The notes beneath the pieces were generated by a model. The model saw only the letters and a program-made list of their open reading frames with translations, was not told the DNA's origin and ran no database searches. Shown here one piece after another: positions 1 to 5,148 of a DNA stretch of 5,148 bases. The stretch comes from Actinomycetales bacterium (GTDB lineage Bacteria > Actinomycetota > Actinomycetes > Actinomycetales > Actinomycetaceae): NCBI GenBank assembly GCA_022838965.1, contig JALHDK010000152.1, positions 1-5,148 on the forward strand. Direction: 5' to 3'. The translations under genes were made by a program, and so were the position numbers. Positions within the stretch are counted from its first letter, which is position 1. The number at the start of each line of letters is the position of its first letter.

Positions 1-111
1 GGCGGCATCGTGGTGGGGGCCCAGAACACCTCGACCATCTCCGCCGACGTCACCAGCCGCACCCAAGCGGCGAACACCGGGGTGGGCATCACCCTGGCCT
101 TCAACTCGATC
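1..111 (+). repeat. Partial A2 repeat unit (tail of an upstream tetrad)
   Basis: Residues 1-37 are the second half of a type-A unit whose beginning is upstream of the window. They run through a strand with T-I-S-A, a Gly turn, and GVGITLAFN with the anchor Asn at residue 35 (bases 103-105). The unit ends in N-S-I-G-W, the signature of the fourth (A2) position of the tetrad. This shows that the repeat array continues upstream of base 1. Confidence 0.8.
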
Positions 112-3100
112 GGGTGGGACTCGCAGAACATCTTCTTCAACGCGCTGGACGCCGTGGCCGGGGACGTGCTCGGGGACGAGAACCCGGCCGCCACCACCGC
201 CCGGGTCACCGGCTCCACCCTCACCGCGGGCGGCGCCGTCTCCGTGACCGCCACCACGGCCGCCGCGATCACCTCGCACGTCAAGTCCTCCGTGCTGACG
301 GTCGCGATCTCCACGCTCCCGAAGCCGCCGGACCCGCCCCCGCCCGCGGACGAGAAGAAGCCCGCGGAGGAGGAGAAGAAGGCTGAGGAGCCCACGAAGC
401 CGCCGGAGCCGAAGTCACTGAAGGCCATCTCCGTCGGCACCGTCATCGCGATGAACCGGGTCAGCACGCTCACCCAGGCGCTCATCTCTGACGCCCCGGC
501 CGTCGCGGGCGCCCCGTCCGTCAGCGCCGGCGGCACCCTCACCGTGGCCGCAACGGACAGCGCAACCATCACCTCCACGGTGAGCGCCCCCGCCATCGCG
601 GTGTCCGTGGACCTCGGCACCAACCCGGACACCAAGGGCGCGGTCTCCGTGACAGTCGCCCTCAGCGTCGCCCGCAACGAGGTGCGCACCGCGACCGACG
701 CCGCGATCACCGCCGTGCCGTGGGTGCGGGCCGGCGGCAACGTCGTCGTGACCGCCGCCGAGACCGCCGCGATCGACGCCACCTCCACCGCCTCCGCGGT
801 CAGTGTCTCGGCCAGCACCTCCGGCAAGGCCACCTCGTTCGCCGGCGGCGGCGCCTCCGCGATCAACATCATCGCCGGCCACACCGCGGCGGCGATCACG
901 GGCGGCCAGGTCGTGTCCACCAACGGCTCGATCACCATCGCCACCACCAACTCCTCCGCCATCACCGCCCTCATCGCGGCCATCGCCGCCTCCCTCGCGG
1001 TGTCCGCCGGCGGCAGGACGGCCGGCGTGGCGATCGGCGTGTCCGTGGCCCGCAACCTCATCGGCTGGACCGAGTGGCGCGGCGCGGACCCGATTGGCGT
1101 GACCGCGCGGGCCACCGACACCTCCCTCACCGCCGCAGGTGTCACGATCTCCGCCGGCTCCACCGCGGTGATCAACGCCACCGTGGCCGCCATGTCCGTG
1201 GCCATCTCCGCCTCGACGTCGGACGCCCACGCCGTCTCCGTCGGCGGGCTGTGGACGGACAACCGCATCGCCACCCTCATCGAGGCCTCCGCCACCCGCA
1301 CCGCCATCGCCGCCGGCACGGGCGCGTTCACGGTGACGGCCACCGACTCCTCCCACATCACCGCGGACGCCATGGCCGCCGCTGTCGCCGCGAGCCTCTC
1401 CGGCGGCAAGGGTGGCGCCGGCTCCGTGGGCGTGTCCCTGGCCCACAACACGGTCGACAACGACGTCGTCGCGTTCGTGCGCGAGGCCGGCACCGTCACC
1501 GCCGGGAACGTCACCATCACCGCCACCAGCGACGCCGCCATCATCGTCCGGTCCGTCGCCGCCGCCCTCTCCGTGGCGATCGCGGGCGGCACGCCCGCCG
1601 TCGCCTTCGCAGGCGGCGGGGCCGAGTCCACGAACGTGGTGCTCTCGAGCACGTCCGCCTACGTCGTCGGCGGCTCGCTCGGCAGCCCGACGGCGAAGGT
1701 AGGGGCCGTCACCATCACCGCCACCTCGGGTGGCGTGGTGGAGGCGACTGTGGTGGCGGTCGCGGCGTCGGTGAGCGTCGGCGGCACGGACTCCGCGGCC
1801 TTCGCGCTCGGCATCTCGGTGGCCCGGAACTTCATCGGGTGGGACCCGTACGCGGACGTGGAGTACGACCACCTCTCCACCGACCGTCCGGACACGCTGG
1901 TCGCGGGGGAGACCGTGCTCGTCGTCGACGGGCCGCGGGCCGGGGACGTGTACGTCTACACCGGGCCCTCGCTCGACGACCCGCCCTACGACTACCTCTC
2001 CACCGACGTGGTCGAGGGCGGCATCGCCTGGAACACCCGCGTCAAGGCGGCGGACGGCACGGTGTACCGCTGGGTTCCCTCCTTCCACCAGTTCTCCTCC
2101 GACATCGTCTCCTGGCTGCCGGACGGCAGGATCGTCTACAACGTCGAGACCGGGAAGTTCTACCAGCGCGTCGGCAACCTCGGCCCGGACGACCCAACCC
2201 ACCCCGAACTCGGCGTGGACCTCTCCAAGCAGCTCTACGACTGCGGTGGCGTCGCCTGCCCCGGCTGGACACTCGTCAACCCGACCGACCTCTCGGACGC
2301 GGGGAACAACGCCACTGGTGGGGTCAACGACGGCAACTGGATCCTCCTCACCGGCGTCGAGCTGGAGACCCAGGATTACGGGGACGTCACCCTCTGGCTG
2401 CCGGGCAGCCTCACCGCACGGCCCGCCGCGGTGGTCGCGCTCGTCGACGGCGCCAGCGTCCACGCGACCGGCGGCCTCACCCTGACGGCCACCTCCACCC
2501 AGCGGATCGACGCCGTGGTGCTGGCCGGCGCCGTCGCCATCGGCGGGGGCGGCACCACCGGCATCGCGGCGTCCGGCGCGGGCGCGTACGCGGAGAACAG
2601 GATCGCCACCGACGTGCGGGCCCGCATCGACGGCGTCCCCGGCGACACCCTCACCACCCTGATCCGCGCCGCGAGCCTCACCATGACGGCGACGGACGCG
2701 TCGGCCATCAAGGCCGTCGTGGGAGCCGCCGCGATCAGCATCGCCGTGGGCGGTGCCACCGGCGTCGCGGTGGCGATCGGGCTGTCCCTCGCCCTGAACG
2801 AGGTGGCGAACGCCGTCGAGGCCGCGATCCGGAACGCGGACGTCGCGACGACGTCCGGCGGGGTGAGCCTCGCCGTCGACTCGGCGGGGATCCCGCTCTT
2901 CCAGCGCCCCCAGGCCACCTGGCTGACGCCGGCGGACCTGGACGACGCCGCCGTTGCGGACAGCGACGACCTCACTACCACGAACGTGAACGAGGCGGCG
3001 GTGGACGCGGCCGGCGACCAGCCCACCCGGAACGTGCTGGTGGGCATCTTCGTTGCGCGCGGTGCGCCGCTCGTCTCCGGCTGGACGCTCGACCTGCTCC

Positions 3101-5148
3101 GGCCGGGGCAGGCGTGGCGGATCACCTCCGGGCAGGACGTCTACCTCATCACCCTGATCACGACCGGGCCCGACGCCGGGAAGCTCCAGTTCTGGGCTCC
3201 CACCATCGACGCCATCAGTGTGGGTGCCGCGCTCGCCGCGGGCTTCGCCGGGACCACGGGCTTCGCGGTGGCCGGTGCCGGCGCCGTCGCCCTCAACGCG
3301 GTCACCTCCACCGCCAACGCCCACATCGACGACTCCGCCGTGGACAGCGGCGGCGCGATCGGGATCCAGGCCATGGCCACCAAGGCGATCACCGCCACGA
3401 TCCTCGCGCTCTCGCTGGCCACCGGCGCCGGCAGCACCACCGGGGTGGGGATCTCGATCGGCGTCGCCATCGCGAAGAACGTCATCGGTGAGGCGCTGGA
3501 CGGCACGGCCGCGCCGTCGCAGGTCCGGGCGTACACGGTCCGCTCGGCGCTCGTCGCCCGCGGGGCGCTCACGCTGCGCGCGCTGGCGTCCCACACCATC
3601 AGCGCCCTCGTGATCTCCGCATCCGCCGCGGTGGCCGTCGGCGGCACCGCGGGCGTGGCCGCCAGTGGCGCCGGTGTGTGGGCGGAGAACCTGGTCGCGG
3701 CGCACGTCGCGGCCTTCATCGACGGCTCCGGCGCCACGGGCATCCGCGCCCGCTCGGCCGAGCTCACCGCCCGCGACCTCTCGACCATCTCGGCGATCGT
3801 CGGGGCGGCCTCGCTGGCCTTCGCGTTCGGCGGCACCGGGGGAGTCGCCGTCGCCATCGGCGTCTCGCTCGCGAGGAACACGATCGCGAACGAGGTGGCG
3901 GCGTCCATCGCCAACGCCACGGTGACGACGACGCCGGGCGGCGTGACGCTGACGGCGCTCGAGGACGCCGGCATCCGGGCCGTCTCGGCGGCCGCCGCGC
4001 TCGCCGTCGGGGCGGGCGGCTTCGGCGCCGGCGTGGCCGGAGCCGGGGCGTGGGCCCGCAACGAGATCACCACGGCCACCACCGCGGCGATCACCGACTC
4101 CACGATCACCACCGCGGGCGCCGTGAGCCTGAGCGCCACGGACACCTCCACGGTCACCGCCCTCATCGCCGCCGTCGCCCTGGCCGTGGGAGCGGGAGGG
4201 GGCGGCCTCGGCGTCGCCATCGGTGGGGCGGTGGCGGAGAACATCATCGCCACGGTCACCGCCGCGCTGATCACGGGGTCCACGATCACCCGTACCGCGG
4301 TGGGTGTGGACGTGGGCCTCGTGGCCGAGACCGAGCAGGCGATCGACGCCCTCGTCCTGGCCGGCTCGATGGCGATCGCGGCCGGTGGCGGCGCGGTGGG
4401 CGTCGGCGCCTCCGGCGCGGCCGCGAAGAACTCCATCACCGCGCAGACCACCGCGCGCATCGAGGGCGGCAGCGTGGGTACGGCAGCGGCCCCGGTGCGG
4501 GCGATCACGATCAACGCCTTCGACCGCTCCCTCATCAACGCCATCACCGGCGCGGCCAGCATCGCGGGCTCGTTCGGAGGCACGGGCGTGGCCGTCGCGA
4601 TCGGCGTGGCGCTCGCGTGGAACCGCATCGCGGGTGACGTCGAGGCGGCCATCGTGAACGCCGCCGTCGTGGCCTCCGGCGCCGTGAACATCGCCGCGGA
4701 GGAGTTCGCGCAGATCAAGGCCTGGACCGCTGCGGCCTCACTCGCCGTCGCCGTGGGCGGACTCGCCGCCGGGGTGAGCGGCGCGGGCGCACAGGCGACC
4801 AACATCATCCTCAGCGCGATCAACGCGCACGTCGACGGTGGCTCAATGAGGAGCACCGGAGACATCACGATCGAAGCGACCAACGACGCGACCATCGAGG
4901 CAAAGGTGCTGGCGGTCGCGGCAGCTGCCGGCGTCGGCGGCACGGGCATCGGCGTGGCCCTCGGGGCGGCGGTGGCCCGGAACTACATCGGGTGGGAGCC
5001 CGGCAGCGTTGCCGAGCCCGCGCACCAGTCCACCGACACGCCGCTGAGCGTGGTGGCCGGGGACGTCGTCCAGATCGTCACGGGCGCCCGGACCGGCGAC
5101 TTCTACGAGTACGTGGGCGCGGCGCCGCTCACCAACGCCGACGGTTCA
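1..5148 (+). CDS. Giant beta-strand-repeat surface/secreted protein, internal fragment (both ends outside window)
   Basis: Frame 1 is open for all 1716 codons, with third positions almost always G or C and a coherent repetitive translation, so this is the real gene. The start, signal peptide, stop and any anchor lie outside the window. The protein consists of 21 degenerate units of about 60-65 residues, each ending in a Gly-rich hydrophobic strand and an invariant Asn (for example GVAVAIGVSLARN at residues 1281-1293). Unit types A and B alternate and are grouped in tetrads of about 247 core residues, with five non-repeat inserts. Composition is Ala/Gly/Val/Thr-dominated; the only two Cys are at 748 and 753. 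I recognise the style of giant bacterial adhesin-like proteins, often named only 'beta strand repeat-containing protein'. An extracellular or cell-surface fibrous role is inferred from composition and repetition. I see no RTX nonapeptides, catalytic motif or sorting signal. About 60 residues per unit would fit three coils of a 20-residue beta-helix, but that is a structural guess. Confidence 0.93.
115..189 (+). other. GW-linked extension with NIFFNALDAVAG segment
   Basis: Residues 39-63 follow the N-S-I-G-W motif and are absent from ordinary units, where the chain goes directly from N-x-I to the next A-x-[I/V]-x-x-S-T-[L/I/V] strand. The segment contains NIFFNALDAVAGDVLGDE, which could form a short amphipathic helix, followed by NPA. 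Normal repeat sequence resumes at about residue 65 with TTARVTGSTLTAGG. Phe45-Phe46 are notable in an otherwise aromatic-poor protein. Confidence 0.6.
316..420 (+). other. Pro/Lys/Glu-rich charged insert in place of a Gly turn
   Basis: Residues 106-140 contain PKPPDPPPPADEKK, then PAEEEKKAEEP and TKPPEPK. Residues 107-139 hold 12 Pro, 7 Lys and 9 Asp/Glu. The segment falls between the two hydrophobic strands of the B1 unit (VLTVAIST before, KAISVGTVIAMN after), exactly where other units have a short Gly-Gly turn. It resembles the extended Pro-Lys/Pro-Glu spacers of TonB-like or wall-spanning proteins and is probably a solvent-exposed, unfolded or stiff loop. At DNA level the nine-base block GAGAAGAAG occurs at 352-360 and again at 373-381, so part may have grown by short duplication. 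Confidence 0.85.
1063..1836 (+). repeat. Tetrad 2 (B1-A1-B2-A2)
   Basis: Residues 355-612 carry anchor Asn at 421 (B1, VSVGGLWTDN), 483 (A1, GSVGVSLAHN), 545 (B2, FAGGGAESTN) and 610 (A2, FALGISVARN, then F-I-G-W). The length is 258 residues, including a stretch of about 11 residues (TEWRGADPIG region) after the GW of tetrad 1; removing it leaves 247. The FAGGGA signature of the B2 unit is shared with tetrad 1 but not with tetrads 3-5, so tetrads 1 and 2 form a subgroup. Confidence 0.8.
1837..2403 (+). other. Large Tyr/Trp-rich GW-linked insert with the only Cys pair
   Basis: Residues 613-801 follow N-F-I-G-W and carry a series of aromatic hairpin-like segments: LVAGETVLVVDG, then GDVYVYTG (648-655), GTVYRWV (686-692), GRIVYNVETGKFYQRVG, and ETQDYGDVTLW (789-799) near the end. 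Repeat sequence resumes with LTARPAAVVALVDGASV. The first part aligns with the insert at the window end (S-T-D-x-P, V-A-G, G-x-R-x-G-D-x-Y-x-Y-x-G). The central part (about 670-785) looks like a further nested extension. C748 and C753 (CGGVAC) are the only cysteines in 1716 residues. The segment is likely a folded beta-rich domain displayed on the scaffold. I cannot name a domain family for it. Confidence 0.75.
1864..2007 (+). repeat. Short direct repeat pair encoding YD[HY]LSTD
   Basis: The 21-base segments 1864-1884 and 1987-2007 differ at one base (CAC versus TAC) and encode YDHLSTD (residues 622-628) and YDYLSTD (663-669). Their starts are 123 bases apart, and the intervening DNA holds the first hairpin of the insert. 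This points to a local duplication, or nesting of one insert copy in another at this motif. A related S-T-D occurs at residues 1677-1679 in the insert at the window end. Confidence 0.7.
2893..3201 (+). other. Asp-rich insert within the B2 unit of tetrad 3
   Basis: Residues 965-1067 interrupt a unit between its first strand (GGVSLAVDSAGI) and its second (TIDAISVGAALAAG). At this point the paralogous unit of tetrad 4 has only EDAGIRAVS with no gap. The first half is acidic and polar (ADLDDAAVADSDDLTTTNVN), and the second is strand-like with aromatics (GWTLDLLRPGQAWRITSG, then DVYLITLITTG and KLQFWAP). The position differs from the GW-linked inserts, so this is a second insertion site type. The G-Q-A-W-R-I-T-S-G part faintly resembles G-D-V-V-Q-I-V-T-G of the terminal insert, but this may be chance. 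Function unknown. Confidence 0.7.
3487..4248 (+). repeat. Tetrad 4 (B1-A1-B2-A2), nearly insert-free
   Basis: Residues 1163-1416 have anchor Asn at 1230 (B1, GVAASGAGVWAEN), 1293 (A1, GVAVAIGVSLARN), 1354 (B2, GAGVAGAGAWARN) and 1414 (A2, GVAIGGAVAEN). At 254 residues this is one of the cleanest copies; a stretch of about seven residues after the preceding V-I-G (EALDGTAAPS area) accounts for the excess over 247. Its A1 unit is a good consensus for the array: T-I-S-A, GAASLAFAFGG, GVAVAIGVSLARN, then T-I-A-N-E-V-A-A-S-I. The A2 unit has lost the I-G-W ending (N-I-I-A) and no insert follows it. Confidence 0.85.
4249..4989 (+). repeat. Tetrad 5 (B1-A1-B2-A2), exact 247-residue copy
   Basis: Residues 1417-1663 have anchor Asn at 1477 (B1, GVGASGAAAKN), 1541 (A1, GVAVAIGVALAWN), 1601 (B2, GVSGAGAQATN) and 1661 (A2, GVALGAAVARN, then Y-I-G-W). 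Three of the four anchors sit exactly 247 residues after their tetrad-4 counterparts (1230, 1354, 1414), and the fourth is 248 after 1293. The last 27 bases of the A2 segment through GW (4972-4998) match 1819-1845 of tetrad 2 at 25 positions. Confidence 0.85.
4990..5148 (+). other. GW-linked insert, truncated by window end
   Basis: Residues 1664-1716 follow N-Y-I-G-W and align with the start of the insert at 1837-2403. Both share G-W-x-P, S-T-D-x-P, V-A-G-[D/E]-x-V, a G-x-R-x-G-D-x-Y-x-Y-x-G core and a following polar loop. Here the core reads TGARTGDFYEYVGA. This is the beginning of a second copy of the same display module, opening the sixth tetrad, and it runs past base 5148. By analogy a [Q/x]-D-Y-x-D-x-x-L-W motif should follow shortly downstream. 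Confidence 0.8.

Larger units (their letters stand above)
112..1062 (+). repeat. Tetrad 1 (B1-A1-B2-A2) with two inserts
   Basis: Residues 38-354 hold four units with anchor Asn at residues 152, 226, 289 and 352. Their terminal strands are SVGTVIAMN (B1), VALSVARN (A1), FAGGGASAIN (B2) and GVAIGVSVARN (A2), the last followed by L-I-G-W. The tetrad is 317 residues long because of an extension after the preceding GW motif (residues 39-63) and a Pro/Lys/Glu-rich insert (106-140). Without these it is about 257 residues, close to the other tetrads. The A1 unit also has an enlarged turn, DLGTNPDTKG, where most units have only Gly-Gly. B1 is the most diverged B unit in the window. Confidence 0.78.
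1837..3486 (+). repeat. Tetrad 3 (B1-A1-B2-A2) expanded by two large inserts
   Basis: Residues 613-1162 contain anchor Asn at 866 (B1, GIAASGAGAYAEN), 933 (A1, GVAVAIGLSLALN), 1099 (B2, GFAVAGAGAVALN) and 1160 (A2, GVGISIGVAIAKN, then V-I-G-E). The raw length of 550 residues comes from a Tyr/Trp-rich insert (613-801) and an Asp-rich insert (965-1067). Subtracting both leaves about 258 residues, in line with the other tetrads. From here onward B1 units read ASGAGA and B2 units V-A-G-A-G-A or similar, unlike tetrads 1 and 2. The A2 unit keeps Ile-Gly but has lost the Trp. Confidence 0.78.

Noticed and set aside
961..1056. Gly/Ala/Val-rich stretches that resemble transmembrane helices or glycine zippers
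   Set aside because: They recur every 60-65 residues with short Gly turns, small alternating residues and polar Asn/Arg ends, which fits beta strands of a repeat better than more than 40 membrane helices. The helical alternative is not formally excluded.
1837..2403. Possible foreign origin of the large insert from codon bias
   Set aside because: By hand count, A/T-ending codons are about as frequent in the insert (9 of about 184) as in repeats at residues 1200-1600 (about 19 of 400), so no compositional difference is evident.
720..3491. A 923-codon open frame on the plus strand, shifted register
   Set aside because: The product is Arg/His/Gly-rich low complexity, as expected from reading GC-rich repeats out of frame, while frame 1 over the same bases gives ordered, conserved units.
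415..3705. A 1096-codon open frame on the minus strand
   Set aside because: It is in codon-for-codon antisense register with the real gene. A stop there needs a sense TTA, CTA or TCA codon, which this GC-rich gene almost never uses; the frame ends exactly at the sense TCA (Ser139) at 415-417. Its product is low-complexity Gly/Arg/Asp/His sequence with no domain.
3678..4637. A 319-codon plus-strand frame and several shorter ones (for example 803-1102, 1412-1702, 4304-4657)
   Set aside because: They overlap the strongly supported frame-1 repeats, are Arg/Pro/Ser-rich, and show no conserved unit of their own.
3141..4949. A 602-codon open frame on the minus strand
   Set aside because: Stops in this register arise mostly where a C-ending codon is followed by Tyr (C-TA) or a T-ending codon by CA; the repeats have almost no Tyr and few T-ending codons. 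Its stop at 3141 is created by the sense GTC-TAC pair. The Ala/Thr/Pro-rich product mirrors the sense repeats.
1..5148. RTX calcium-binding nonapeptides or a CRISPR-like array, suggested by the regular repetition
   Set aside because: No G-G-x-G-x-D nonapeptide series is present, and the repeats are degenerate coding units of about 190 bases, not short identical direct repeats with spacers.

Overview
The window lies entirely inside one very large protein-coding gene on the + strand. Frame 1 is open from base 1 to base 5148: 1716 codons with no stop, and neither the start nor the end of the gene is present. The sequence is strongly GC-rich, and third codon positions are almost always G or C. 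That suits a high-GC bacterium; an actinobacterium is my first guess, but Chloroflexota, Planctomycetota or a high-GC proteobacterium cannot be excluded. There is no intergenic DNA, RNA gene, promoter, terminator, mobile element or CRISPR array.

The encoded protein is built almost wholly from a degenerate unit of about 60-65 residues. It is rich in Ala, Gly, Val, Thr, Ile and Ser, poor in aromatics, and nearly free of Cys. Each unit reads roughly: S-x-V-T-A-G-G, a strand like VTITATD, a strand I-x-A-x-x-A-A-x-A-L-A-V, a Gly-Gly turn, then a strand like GVAVAIGVSLARN ending in an invariant Asn followed by x-[I/V]. I count 21 such Asn anchors. This is the style of giant bacterial beta-strand-repeat surface or secreted proteins. 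No enzymatic domain is visible and no specific function can be assigned.

The units are ordered hierarchically. Two types alternate without exception: type A (AIGVSLARN-like) and type B (SGAGAWAEN-like). They also form a four-unit super-repeat, B1-A1-B2-A2, with a core period of about 247 residues (741 bases). Five tetrads are complete: 112-1062, 1063-1836, 1837-3486, 3487-4248 and 4249-4989. They are preceded by the tail of an earlier tetrad and followed by the beginning of the next. The A2 unit often ends in N-x-I-G-W, and this is where insertions occur.

Five non-repeat segments interrupt the scaffold: an extension after the first GW (115-189), a Pro/Lys/Glu-rich segment replacing a Gly turn (316-420), a large Tyr/Trp-rich insert holding the only two cysteines (1837-2403), an Asp-rich insert inside a B2 unit (2893-3201), and a GW-linked insert cut by the window end (4990-5148). 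The picture, by inference, is a long fibrous scaffold that displays modular loops at set positions. Long open frames elsewhere, including one of 1096 codons on the minus strand, are shadows of this gene.
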